Of a stretch of DNA of 64,000 bases, positions 1 through 9,408 are shown piece after piece. The position numbers were made by a program, and so were the translations under genes. This stretch comes from Azospirillum sp. B21. GTDB taxonomy: Bacteria > Pseudomonadota > Alphaproteobacteria > Azospirillales > Azospirillaceae. The notes beneath the pieces are model-generated. The model ran no database searches, had not been told where the DNA came from, and saw only the letters and a list, made by a program, of their open reading frames with translations. The stretch's first letter is position 1; every line of letters starts with the position of its first letter. The DNA lies in contig NZ_VTTO01000005.1 in NCBI RefSeq assembly GCF_008364825.1, positions 224,689-288,688 of the forward strand, given 5' to 3'.

Positions 1-960
1 GTCGGGCTGGGCGAATTTGCCGTTCAAGCCGTGGACATGCATGTGGTCCACCCCGGTCAGCCGCCAGAGCGCCTGATAGGCGTCGAAGCCGATGCCCAGC
101 AGCGGGTGGCGCGACAGGGCGCCGAAACCGTTGCGGTGGCCGTGCAGCACCAGCCCGCTGTGCCGGCGCAGGGTCTGCACCGCCGAATGGCCGCACCAGT
201 TCAGGCTGACCATGATGCAGGACCCGCCTTCGCGCTCCACCAGATCGGCGTGGCGGCGCATGGCGTCGGTCTCGTCGGTGATGTTGAAGGCGACCATCAC
301 ATGCTTGCCGGTGCGGTCCTGATGGCGGCGCACCCGGTCCATCACCGCGGGGATGCGTTGGACCAGGGGCGCATGGGCCGGGTCGGCGCAGATCTCGTCG
401 TCCTTGATGAAGTCGAGCCCGGCGGCACACAGCGTGCCGACCAGATCGCCGGTCTCCTCGGCCGACAACCCGACATTCGGCTTGATGATGGAGCCGACCA
501 GCGGCCCGTCCGCCACCCCGGTCAGCCGGCGCGTGCCGGCGACGCCGTGGCGGGGCAGGTCGAACTGCGCGCGGTAGGCCTGCGGAATGCGAAGGGATTC
601 CAGGCGGAGGCCGGTGACTTCTCCGAGATCATAGAGATTGCCGGCGACCGTGGCGGCCAGCGTGGGCAGGTTGGCGCCGATGTTGGCGGTGGGGAAGGAG
701 ATGGTGATGCGGGCGCGTTGCCACGGGCCGGGAGTGCGCTGACGCTCCAGCCACGTGTTGGGGAGGGCAGGGGTGTCGGCGGTGTCGAGCTTCTCCACCG
801 ATTCGACGATGGCGCGGGCACGGGCGCGCAGGTCGTCGGTCTCGCCGTGGACGCGGGTGAAGGTGCCGCAGGACTGCTCGCCCGCCATCACCTCCGCCAC
901 CTTGGCCGGGGCGAGGGGGGTTTCGATCAGGTATGTGGCTTCGATGCGGTCGGCGTGCAT
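1..960 (-). CDS. RuBisCO-like protein (form IV), partial at 3' end
   Basis: The 320 residues visible are the N-terminal domain and most of the barrel of a RuBisCO large-subunit homologue; the rest lies beyond base 1. Seen: SIIKPNVGLS (about 157-166), DFIKDDE (183-189), a VLHGHR segment (271-276) and a loop-6-like GLNGKF (311-316). The lysine that is carbamylated in true RuBisCO (K186 here) and its acidic neighbours D188/E189 remain, as does the loop-6 lysine, but the second lysine of the KPK motif is Asn (N162). That fits a RuBisCO-like enolase, decarboxylase or transcarboxylase rather than a CO2-fixing enzyme. RLPs are known in sugar-acid catabolism such as D-apionate, and the TRAP genes upstream suit such a role, but the substrate is not readable. 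An in-frame ATG at 984 would add eight residues; neither start has a strong ribosome site. Confidence 0.85.
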   Translation of the reverse strand, partial: MHADRIEATYLIETPLAPAKVAEVMAGEQSCGTFTRVHGETDDLRARARAIVESVEKLDTADTPALPNTWLERQRTPGPWQRARITISFPTANIGANLPTLAATVAGNLYDLGEVTGLRLESLRIPQAYRAQFDLPRHGVAGTRRLTGVADGPLVGSIIKPNVGLSAEETGDLVGTLCAAGLDFIKDDEICADPAHAPLVQRIPAVMDRVRRHQDRTGKHVMVAFNITDETDAMRRHADLVEREGGSCIMVSLNWCGHSAVQTLRRHSGLVLHGHRNGFGALSRHPLLGIGFDAYQALWRLTGVDHMHVHGLNGKFAQPD

Positions 961-1006
961 GGGCTTGGCCTTGTTCGGTCGCATGGAGGGGCGGTGGCTG
1001 CCGAGC

Positions 1007-1125
1007 GCCCCCTCCCCATCCCTCCCCCGCTTCGCGGGAGAGGGGGTTGGATGCTTGCGGGGGATTTGCAAAGGAGTGGCGGCAGTCCCCTCTCCCGCGA
1101 AGCGGGGGAGGGTTAGGGAGGGGGC
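1007..1125. repeat. Long imperfect inverted repeat, 39-bp arms
   Basis: Arms at 1007-1045 and 1087-1125 are inverted copies matching at about 37 of 39 positions, separated by 41 bases. Each arm also contains a short internal hairpin (CCCGCTTCGCGGG on the left). The element fills the gap between the VOC gene and the RuBisCO-like gene. A relative with similar C/T-rich and G/A-rich blocks lies at 32032-32145. Function is unknown; it could form a large RNA hairpin that attenuates transcription or shields the 3' end of the upstream message. Confidence 0.85.
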
Positions 1126-1148
1126 AAGACGCTCCTACGAAACGCCCC

Positions 1149-1688
1149 TTACAGCTTGCTCAAATCCGGAAACGGCCGCACCGGATCGCTGCCGTCCCAG
1201 CCCATGGACGCCTCGCGGATCAGGTCGAACATCTTGCCCTTCGGCCCGGCGACCTCCGACAACTCGATCACCGTGCCGGGGTGGTACTCGGTATCGAAAT
1301 AGATGAAGCGGCCCTTCTCGCCGACCTCGCCGCTCATCACCGGCTTGAAGCCCTGGCCGAGCAGCCGTTCCAGGTCGGCGTCGTAATCCTCTGTCCAGTA
1401 GGCGACATGCTGCAGGCCCGTGTTTCCGGCCTGGAGGAAGTCGCGGTACATCGACGGCGCGTCGTTGCGGGTCTGGATCAACTCCATCTGCAGCGGACCG
1501 GAGTTGGCCAGCGCCACCGAATTGTGAACCTCGTAGGATTCGCCGCGGTAGGTGTAGTTCCGGATCGGAACCCGCTCGTTGTAGAACCAGGGACCGATGC
1601 CGAGCGTGCGGCTCCAATAGTCCATGGCGGCCTCGATGTCGCGCACGACGTAGCCAGCCTGACGGATCTGGCCGAAGAATCGGCTCAT
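1149..1688 (-). CDS. VOC-superfamily (glyoxalase/dioxygenase-fold) protein
   Basis: This 179-residue protein has the paired beta-alpha-beta-beta-beta units of the vicinal-oxygen-chelate fold. An early GYVVRDIEAAMDYW segment (about 12-25) starts the first unit, and GLQHVAYWTEDYDAD (about 91-105) starts the second. Possible metal ligands are the His of LQHVA and the Glu of TVIELSEV near residue 140; the usual His at the first unit is absent, so metal binding is uncertain. It sits between the TRAP permease gene and the RuBisCO-like gene on the same strand, which suggests a step in catabolism of the imported compound such as epimerisation, lyase or dioxygenase chemistry. The exact reaction cannot be named. 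Confidence 0.8.
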   Translation of the reverse strand: MSRFFGQIRQAGYVVRDIEAAMDYWSRTLGIGPWFYNERVPIRNYTYRGESYEVHNSVALANSGPLQMELIQTRNDAPSMYRDFLQAGNTGLQHVAYWTEDYDADLERLLGQGFKPVMSGEVGEKGRFIYFDTEYHPGTVIELSEVAGPKGKMFDLIREASMGWDGSDPVRPFPDLSKL

Positions 1689-1733
1689 TGAAGGAACTCC
1701 GGATAAGAGGGAATTTGAGGAAACCGGCGGCTC

Positions 1734-3632
1734 TCAGCGAGCCAGGAAGCCGGTCGAAATCCAGGGAATGGCGGCGACGATCACCAGGCCGACCAGCAGC
1801 GCGCCGACATAGCCCCAGATGTGCTTCAGGCCGTCGTCGGGGTTCACCTTGCTGATGGCGCAGGCGCCGTAATAGCCGACGCCGAATGGCGGGGCGAACA
1901 GGCCGATGCCCATGGCGAAGATGACGACCATCGCGTAATGGACCTCGTGCACACCAGCGGCCCGGGCGATGGGGAACAGCAGCGGGCCGAACAGGACGAT
2001 GGCGGGGATGCCCTCCAGAACGCTGCCCAGGATGATGAAGGCGACGATGGAGATGGCGAGGAAGCCATAGGCGCCGCCGGGGATGCCGGCCATGAAGCGG
2101 GCGAGATCGGACGAGAAGCCGGACTGGGTCAGGCCCCAGGCCATCGAGGTGGCGCAGCCGACGATGAAGATGATGGCCCCGGTCAGCGACGCCGTTTCGA
2201 TCAGCATCGGCTTCAGCCGGCCCCAGTCGAACTGGCGGTAGATCAGCAGCCCGACGATGGTGGAATAGGCGATGCCGATGGTCGACACCTCGGTCGCCGT
2301 CGCGATGCCCTCGACCACAGCGGCGCGGATGACGAAGGGCAGCAGGATGGCGGGCAGCGCCACCATGGCAAGGCGGGCGATCTCGCGGCTGGGGGTGCGC
2401 TCGACATGGCTCAGATCCTCGTGCCGGTAGCGCCGCCAGACGACGAAGCACAGGCAGGCGCCCAGGACCACGCCCGGCAGCATGCCGCCGGTGAACAGCG
2501 CCGCGATCGACACGCCGGTGACCGACCCGATGGTGATCAGCACGATGCTGGGCGGGATCGTCTCGGTCTGCGCACCCGTCGCCGACAAGAGCGCCACCAG
2601 ATCGCCCGGAGGGGCGCCGCGCTTCTTCATCTCCGGGAACAGCACCGGGGCGATGGCCGCCATATCGGCGATCTTCGAGCCGGAGATGCCGGACACCAGA
2701 TACATCGCACCGATCAGCACATAGGACAGGCCGCCGCGCACATGGCCAAGCAGGCTGGCCAGAAACTGGATCATGGCTCGGGCCATGCCGGTCATCTCGA
2801 TCAGGAGGCCGAGGAAGACGAACAGCGGCACCGCCAGCAGGATCAGGTGGCTCATGCCCTCGTCCAGCCGGCCGACCATCACCAGCAGCGGCGTGGAGGT
2901 GGTCAGCGCCAGATAGGCGAAGGTGGCGAGCGCAAAGGAGAAGGCGATGGGCACGCCGGCGAAGACGTTGGCGGCGACCAGCCCGACGAAGAAGATGATG
3001 AGGTTCAACTGCCCCAACGGCTTCAGCACAGGGCCGGCGACCCAGAAGCCGGCGACGATGGCGCCGGTCACCAGCGCAGCCGCCAGGACGGTCAGCGGCC
3101 GGGCGACCCGCAGCAGGCGGAACAGCGCGGCCACCAGCATCAACCCGAGCCCGACCGGCAGGGCCGAGGCGCGCCAGGCATTGGACACCTCCATCGCCGG
3201 TGTGGTGATGAACTGCTCCTCGATCGCGTAATCGACCGCGTGGTAGAGCACCAGCGCCAGGAAGGCGATGGGGGCGGTGATGGCGATGCATTCCAGCAGG
3301 CTGCGCGCCTGCGGGCCGACGCGGCTGACCAGCCCGGTCATCCGCATATGCTCGCCCCGGCGCAGCGCCACCACGGCCCCAAGCATCGACAGCCAGAGGA
3401 ACAGGATCGAGGCCAGTTCGTCCGACCAGACCAGCGGAGTGTGGAACAGGTAGCGGGCGACGACGCCGGCCAGCAGGACGACGATCTCGACCAGCACCAG
3501 AAGTCCCGCCGCCATCTCCACCCCGACCGACAGGCCGTGGTCGATCTTGCGGACCAGCGAAGAGGCACCGCCGGTGCCGAGGCTGCCGGGTGCCTCCGCG
3601 AAGCCGTGGACCGGTTCGGACAGGTGGGACAT
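1734..3632 (-). CDS. TRAP transporter fused permease (DctQ-DctM)
   Basis: This 632-residue inner-membrane protein joins the small four-helix DctQ subunit (about 25-170) to the large DctM subunit (about 185-630). The DctM part shows family features such as GVPIAFSFALATF, SGSKIADMAAIAPVLFP and GAQTETIPPSIVL. It would use an ion gradient to import the ligand delivered by the DctP protein encoded just upstream. I chose the ATG at 3632 because AAGGAA lies about ten bases ahead; an in-frame ATG at 3650 is also possible. It stands third-to-last in the visible operon, 45 bases before the VOC gene. Confidence 0.93.
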   Translation of the reverse strand: MSHLSEPVHGFAEAPGSLGTGGASSLVRKIDHGLSVGVEMAAGLLVLVEIVVLLAGVVARYLFHTPLVWSDELASILFLWLSMLGAVVALRRGEHMRMTGLVSRVGPQARSLLECIAITAPIAFLALVLYHAVDYAIEEQFITTPAMEVSNAWRASALPVGLGLMLVAALFRLLRVARPLTVLAAALVTGAIVAGFWVAGPVLKPLGQLNLIIFFVGLVAANVFAGVPIAFSFALATFAYLALTTSTPLLVMVGRLDEGMSHLILLAVPLFVFLGLLIEMTGMARAMIQFLASLLGHVRGGLSYVLIGAMYLVSGISGSKIADMAAIAPVLFPEMKKRGAPPGDLVALLSATGAQTETIPPSIVLITIGSVTGVSIAALFTGGMLPGVVLGACLCFVVWRRYRHEDLSHVERTPSREIARLAMVALPAILLPFVIRAAVVEGIATATEVSTIGIAYSTIVGLLIYRQFDWGRLKPMLIETASLTGAIIFIVGCATSMAWGLTQSGFSSDLARFMAGIPGGAYGFLAISIVAFIILGSVLEGIPAIVLFGPLLFPIARAAGVHEVHYAMVVIFAMGIGLFAPPFGVGYYGACAISKVNPDDGLKHIWGYVGALLVGLVIVAAIPWISTGFLAR

Positions 3633-3684
3633 GACGGGGGATTCCTTCATGGGTGGGAGGACCGGACGGGGCAGGGGTGGCGGA

Positions 3685-4713
3685 TCAGGCGAGCTTGCCG
3701 ACCGCTTCCTCCAGCAGGCCCCAGGCCTCGTCCCCGAAACGGCCCTTCCATTCGCCGTAGAAGCCGCTGTCGCGCAGCTTGGCGCGGAAGCTGTCGGGCG
3801 ACGGCTGGTTGAAGGCCAGTCCCTTCGATTCCAGATCCGTCTTCACCGACTGGTTCAGCGCCTTGATGTCGCCGCGCTGGGCCATGCCGGCGTCGTTGAT
3901 GGCGTTGGCGACGATGGTCTGCATGTCCGCCGGCAGGCCCTTCCAGGCGCGGCCGTTGGCGATGAACCAGAAGCCGTCCCAGATGTGGTTCGACAGGGAG
4001 CAGTATTTCTGCACCTCGTACAGCTTGGCGACCTGGATGATCGGCAGCGGATTCTCCTGCGCGTCGACGATCCGGGTCTGCAGCGACGAATAGACCTCGC
4101 TGAACTGCAGGCTGGTGGGGGCGGCGCCCAGGCCCTTGAACATGGCGATGCTGAGCGGGCTGACCGGAACGCGGATCTTCAGGCCGCTCATGTCGGCGGC
4201 CGAGCTGATGGCCTTGTCGCCGCTGGTCATCTGGCGGAAGCCGTTGTCCCACATCTTCTCGAAGGCGTAGAGGCCAACCTTGGAGATGGCGTTGCGGACA
4301 TGGGCGCCCAGCTTGCCGTCCATCGCCTTCCACACCTGATCGTAGTCGGAGAAGGCGAAGCCGACAGCGTTGATGGCGGCGACCGGAACCAGCGTGGCGA
4401 TGACCAGCGCCGACGGCGTGAAGAAGGTCAGCCCGCCGCTGCGCACCTGGGACAGCATGTCGGTGTCGCCGCCAAGCTGGTTGTTGGGGAAAATCTTGAC
4501 CTCGACCCGGCCTTTCGACTCCTTGGCGATGCGCTCCGCCGCCTCGTGGGCGCGGACGTTCAGCGGATGGGTCAACGGCAGGTTGTTGCCGTATTTCAGC
4601 TCGAACTCGGCGGCGCGTGCGATGTGCGGCATGCCGATGACGGCACCGGCGGCACCAATAGCGGGGGCGGTGGCGAAGGCCTTCAGCATGGTGCGGCGGG
4701 TCAGATTGGTCAT
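3685..4713 (-). CDS. TRAP transporter substrate-binding protein (DctP), Tat-type signal
   Basis: This 342-residue periplasmic receptor captures the solute for the fused permease next to it. The chosen start gives MTNLTRRTMLKAF, a twin-arginine-like leader followed by an Ala-rich hydrophobic stretch ending near ARAAEF; GGAGG lies about eight bases upstream. An open frame upstream (to 4827) would destroy the leader at the N-terminus, so it is rejected. Family features include TRIVDAQENPLPII, close to the usual DctP ligand-binding strand, and a Trp-rich HIWDGFWFIANG. It is the first gene of the operon, divergent from the LacI-type regulator. The ligand is probably a carboxylate or sugar acid, inferred from family only. 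Confidence 0.92.
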   Translation of the reverse strand: MTNLTRRTMLKAFATAPAIGAAGAVIGMPHIARAAEFELKYGNNLPLTHPLNVRAHEAAERIAKESKGRVEVKIFPNNQLGGDTDMLSQVRSGGLTFFTPSALVIATLVPVAAINAVGFAFSDYDQVWKAMDGKLGAHVRNAISKVGLYAFEKMWDNGFRQMTSGDKAISSAADMSGLKIRVPVSPLSIAMFKGLGAAPTSLQFSEVYSSLQTRIVDAQENPLPIIQVAKLYEVQKYCSLSNHIWDGFWFIANGRAWKGLPADMQTIVANAINDAGMAQRGDIKALNQSVKTDLESKGLAFNQPSPDSFRAKLRDSGFYGEWKGRFGDEAWGLLEEAVGKLA

Positions 4714-4768
4714 GTTCGATCCTCCCATAGGGTTCCGGCCGACATTGCTGCTTCCGGCCTTGCGTTTC

Positions 4769-4793
4769 TGATGTGATCTGATGTCAATTGATG
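4769..4793. promoter_or_regulatory. Three TGATG repeats at exact 10-bp spacing in a divergent promoter region
   Basis: TGATG occurs at 4769, 4779 and 4789, one helical turn apart, in the 155-bp gap between the divergent TRAP operon (start 4713) and the LacI-type regulator (start 4869). The last copy overlaps the palindrome TCAATTGA at 4784-4791. More TGATG copies follow nearer the regulator start. The placement suits binding by the adjacent regulator, but no footprint-like consensus is known to me. Confidence 0.45.
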
Positions 4794-4868
4794 ATTGTTG
4801 GGTGGACGGTAGGTCCAGGGCTAACAAGTGTCAAACGCGAATGATGATGGTTTTTGATGGTTTTGCCG

Positions 4869-5957
4869 ATGGATGATGCGGGCACCAAGGGACTCCAGAG
4901 CGGAACCCAGCGCGGTCTGCCGCGGGTGGTCGACATCGCGCAGGCGGCGGGCGTGTCCACCGCAACGGTCGACCGCGTGCTGAACCACCGGCCGGGCGTG
5001 CGCGCCGCCACGGTGCAGCGGGTGCTGAAGGCTGCGGCGGAGCTGGATTATCTGCCGGAGTCCGAACTGCATGCGGCAGCGGTGCAGAAGCCGATGCGGC
5101 TGTCCTTCCTGCTGCCGGCCGGAAACAACCGCTTCCTGACCGGGCTGGGCGAGATGATCCGGCGGGCCGACGCCATGCTGGCTCCGCACGGGGTGAAGGC
5201 GCAGGTGGAGTTCATCAAGAGCTTCAACCCGGAACTGCTGGCCCGCAGCCTGTTCCAGCATGGCCGCAGGGCCGACGGTGTCGCCTTCATGGCGCTGGAG
5301 CATCCGGCGGTGCGCGAGGCGGTGGACGCGCTGGCGGAGCGCAACGTGCCGGCGGTGACGCTGATCTCCGACATCCTCAACTGCCGCCGCGCCGGCTATG
5401 TCGGGCTGGACAACCGGGCGGCAGGGCGGACGGCCGGCTACCTGATCGCACGTTTCCTGGGGAAGCGGCCGGCGAAGGTGGCGATGATCGCCGGCAGCCT
5501 CAGCTACCGCGCCCATGAGGACCGCGAGATGGGGTTCCTGCATGTCCTGAAGGAGATCGCCCCCGACATTGAGGTGGTCGGCCTGCGCGAGGGCCATGAC
5601 GACGAGGGCAAGAGCTACCGCCAGACCCGCATGCTGCTGGGCCTCCACCCCGACCTCGCCGGGGTCTACAACATCGGCGGCGGGGCGGAGGGCGTCGCCC
5701 GCGCGTTGAAGGAGACGCGGCGGGAACGGGAGATGGTCTGCATCGGCCATGGGCTGACCAACGAGACGCGCGGCCTGCTGATCGACGGTACGCTGGACGC
5801 GGTCATCACCCAGGACCCGCGCAACACGCTGTCGGCCTGCGTGGCGATCTTCACCAACCTGCGGGCCGGCCGCCCGCCGATGCAGGGGGTGGAGACGCCG
5901 CGGGGCGAGGTGATCTTCCGCGAAAACCTGCCGCAGGGCATGCTGCCGGACGAGTGA
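4869..5957 (+). CDS. LacI-family transcriptional regulator
   Basis: This protein of about 362 residues has an N-terminal LacI helix-turn-helix (VVDIAQAAGVSTATVDRVLN, about 19-38, with the hinge-helix region following) and a periplasmic-binding-protein-like sensor domain from about residue 75 to the end. The sensor shows GYVGLDNRAAGRTAGYLI and AGVYNIGGGAEGVARAL, typical of the sugar-responsive subgroup. The start is uncertain: ATG at 4857 and 4869 and TTG at 4854 are in frame and none has a clear Shine-Dalgarno site. It is divergent from the TRAP/VOC/RuBisCO-like operon and is the obvious candidate regulator, with a sugar or sugar-acid effector inferred from family. Confidence 0.9.
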   Translation: MDDAGTKGLQSGTQRGLPRVVDIAQAAGVSTATVDRVLNHRPGVRAATVQRVLKAAAELDYLPESELHAAAVQKPMRLSFLLPAGNNRFLTGLGEMIRRADAMLAPHGVKAQVEFIKSFNPELLARSLFQHGRRADGVAFMALEHPAVREAVDALAERNVPAVTLISDILNCRRAGYVGLDNRAAGRTAGYLIARFLGKRPAKVAMIAGSLSYRAHEDREMGFLHVLKEIAPDIEVVGLREGHDDEGKSYRQTRMLLGLHPDLAGVYNIGGGAEGVARALKETRREREMVCIGHGLTNETRGLLIDGTLDAVITQDPRNTLSACVAIFTNLRAGRPPMQGVETPRGEVIFRENLPQGMLPDE

Positions 5958-6104
5958 CGGCTGTTTGCCCGGCGGCCTGTGGCGCGCCCTTATCGCATAT
6001 GGGGTGTTACCGGTAACGCGGGTGCGGCATGGTCCATCAGACGCTATGCTGGCGCCCGCTCCAATGGCGCCCGCACCCGGCGCATCCGCAAGCCGAGGGG
6101 AGAT

Positions 6105-7027
<923 letters not shown>

Positions 7028-7031
<4 letters not shown>

Positions 7032-7789
7032 ACCTGCATGCGATCAAGGCCATCTACATCTTCGAGCTGGCCCGCACCTGGCGCACGCTGTTCCAGAGCA
7101 TCGCCGGGCCGGTGATCTCCACCTCGCTGTACTTCATCGTCTTCGGGGCGGCGATCGGCGGACGATTCGCGTCGGTGGAGGGCGTCAGCTACGGCGCCTT
7201 CCTCGTCCCCGGCCTCGTCATGATGTCGGTGCTGACGGAGAGCGTGTCGAACGCCTCCTTCGGCATCTACATGCCGCGCTACTCCGGCACGATCTATGAA
7301 CTGCTGTCGGCCCCCGTCTCCGCCTTCGAGACGGTGATCGGCTATGTCGGGGCGGCGGCGACCAAATCCGTCATCCTCGGCACGCTGATCCTGCTGACCG
7401 CGAGGCTGTTCGTGGACTTTTCCATCGCCCACCCGTTCTGGATGGTCGCCTTCCTGGTGATGACGTCGGTGACCTTCAGCCTGCTGGGCTTCATCCTGGG
7501 CATCTGGGCCGATGGCTGGGAAAAGCTGCAGATCGTGCCGATGCTGATCGTCACGCCGCTGGCCTTCCTGGGCGGCAGCTTCTATTCGATCAGCATGCTG
7601 CCGCCCTTCTGGCAGAAGGTCACCCTGTTCAACCCGGTCGTCTATCTGGTCAGCGGCTTCCGCTGGAGCTTCTACGGAGCCGCCGACGTGCCCGTCGCGC
7701 TGAGCCTCGTCATGGTCGCTCTGATGATGGCGATCTGCCTCGCCGTCGTCTGGTGGATCTTCCGCACGGGCTACAAGCTGAAGAACTGA
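7028..7789 (+). CDS. ABC-2 exporter permease, YadH-like
   Basis: This 253-residue integral membrane protein has about six hydrophobic helices and the ABC-2 family core, including [15 protein letters not shown] (about 57-71) and [18 protein letters not shown] late segment, [16 protein letters not shown], is also typical of YadH/NodJ-like permeases. It overlaps the ATPase gene by four bases (ATGA), so both subunits should be made together and assemble as a homodimeric permease with two ATPases in the inner membrane. It is the last gene of this pair; the following 197 bases precede a convergent gene. Confidence 0.93.
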
Positions 7790-7986
7790 GGGCGCGTTTC
7801 ACGGGTGAGGCGGTTGCCGTTCTGGAAGCAAAAGCCTCATCCTACCATCCACAGCCGCGCCACGGCATCCTTTCGCAAAGGGTGCCAAAAGCGGGAGAGG
7901 GGCTCGATCTTCACTGCTCCACCTGGCCTCCGAACATTGTAATGGGTGAATACAGCTGGCTATCCAATCGCACGATCGGGTGGTCT
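7790..7986. other. Intergenic junction into low-GC island
   Basis: No gene or clear terminator hairpin is seen between the YadH-like stop and the convergent cyclase stop. Base composition drops from here on. I found no direct repeat or tRNA that would mark an insertion site. Confidence 0.5.
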
Positions 7987-9408
7987 TTACGGCGCTGGAA
8001 ACGCGACATCTCGTGCAACAGCCGACCGCATGCGCCTTACAGCGGCCAATGCACCGGAACACGGAGCCTCCGCACCATCCTCGTTGTAGGCCAGCGACAG
8101 AGCATTTGTGCAGGTCTGTTCAATCCAGTTGCTCGATTCCGTGCTCAAAGGATGGGTTCTCGAAAGCACCCACACACGATATTGATGATCCTCGGGATAT
8201 CCCTTGGCGATGAAATTCTTGGGGCGGCACTTCAGTCCAGGGCACCCACCGTCGTCCATGAAGTTGTGGAAGGTGTTGACCGTCATCAGGATCCTGCCGG
8301 CCTTGGCACCGGACGACATCCGGCAGGCATCCACCACGCCTGTACCGACCACGATCAACTGATTGTCACGGTCATTTTCCCAGTGAGCCCAATCCCGGGC
8401 AATCCCGACGCCAGCACCGAACAAACCGCTGTCGAAGCGAATGAAGGGCTGCACGGCATGCAAGAGGATGCTTGTGGCCTCGATCATCTCGTCAGCACAG
8501 GACACAGCGGCCAGAACCCCCGAACGTGGCATCTCGCCGGACAATGCTCGGATGTCTCTGACGAGGAAATGAGCGAGTATGCCGTCGCCGGTGAATTTAT
8601 CGAATACACCCAGATGTCGGTGAACGATAGAACGCAAGACCTGCACCATTGCAGACAGCCATTTTGCAAAATATTCTGGTTGTACTGCCTTTTCCATCAT
8701 CTGAGTGGATTTGCGCAAATCCAAGGAAATGGTGATAGTGTCAATACCATCTCCACCCTTGTCATGCCTTAGCCACGGCGGATCGAGAGCAATTCCCTTG
8801 TTTCTTCTTGTATGAGCTTGGCGGAGATAGAAAGCCGAAAGAACAGGAGGAAAGGCTTGCAATGCAGCGCGGCGCCGTCGGACCGCCTCGTCGAGCATCA
8901 TGGCAATCACAAAAAGAGCAGAATCCGATCGGAAGTTTGATTGATCGCAGAAGTAGCTATCCTTTTCCACAAGCAATGCACATCGCATTTCCTGTCGATA
9001 GTTCTTCCCCTGGCTAAGAAGTCTTGCGATAAACAATATCCTAAAGTCCTCAAATTTTTCCTCATCTTGTGGGCAATCTGCATCCTGGTGGTAAAATATA
9101 CCATCATCCAACTCATAGATATGGTCATTCTGCTTTAAACTCCAAGTTTTTGCCTTCATAGTAAGGCGATGTATCATTTTTTCGGCAACGGCGTCGCTGT
9201 CTTTTATGTGAGGAGCGATGACGAGCGCATCATCAATATCCTTGCCAAGGCAAGCGAAAGCGCAAATGCCGGGAATATTAATAAACGCACTGACAAGAGC
9301 GCGATCAAGATCTTTCTCTCCAATGCACCCTCGAAGCTCAACAGCCACTTGAGCGACTTCGGGTATTTCGTACGACCTTCCATCCAGTGTCATCATGTTG
9401 ATCCTCAT
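7987..9408 (-). CDS. Class III nucleotidyl cyclase with uncharacterised N-terminal region
   Basis: This 473-residue protein has a class III cyclase homology domain at about 222-415. First metal-binding Asp is D230 (TISLDLRKST); second is D275 in KFTGDG; K271 sits where adenylate cyclases carry the purine-selecting Lys. R363 (ACRMSS) matches the transition-state Arg, but the partner Asp/Thr of adenylate cyclases is Ile (LIVVG, about 352) and the usual Asn is Val or Asp. The N-terminal 220 residues match nothing I recognise and show no membrane helix. Start ATG overlaps the stop of the upstream receiver gene. Codon and base use are clearly less GC-rich than neighbours. Likely product cAMP, but substrate choice is open. 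Confidence 0.78.
   Translation of the reverse strand: MRINMMTLDGRSYEIPEVAQVAVELRGCIGEKDLDRALVSAFINIPGICAFACLGKDIDDALVIAPHIKDSDAVAEKMIHRLTMKAKTWSLKQNDHIYELDDGIFYHQDADCPQDEEKFEDFRILFIARLLSQGKNYRQEMRCALLVEKDSYFCDQSNFRSDSALFVIAMMLDEAVRRRRAALQAFPPVLSAFYLRQAHTRRNKGIALDPPWLRHDKGGDGIDTITISLDLRKSTQMMEKAVQPEYFAKWLSAMVQVLRSIVHRHLGVFDKFTGDGILAHFLVRDIRALSGEMPRSGVLAAVSCADEMIEATSILLHAVQPFIRFDSGLFGAGVGIARDWAHWENDRDNQLIVVGTGVVDACRMSSGAKAGRILMTVNTFHNFMDDGGCPGLKCRPKNFIAKGYPEDHQYRVWVLSRTHPLSTESSNWIEQTCTNALSLAYNEDGAEAPCSGALAAVRRMRSAVARDVAFPAP

Noticed and set aside
1821..3812. Very long plus-strand open frame (663 codons) opposite the TRAP permease
   Set aside because: Its product is dominated by Gln, Asp, Gly and Arg, the mirror of a GC-rich membrane-protein gene; the minus-strand TRAP permease and binding protein explain the sequence.
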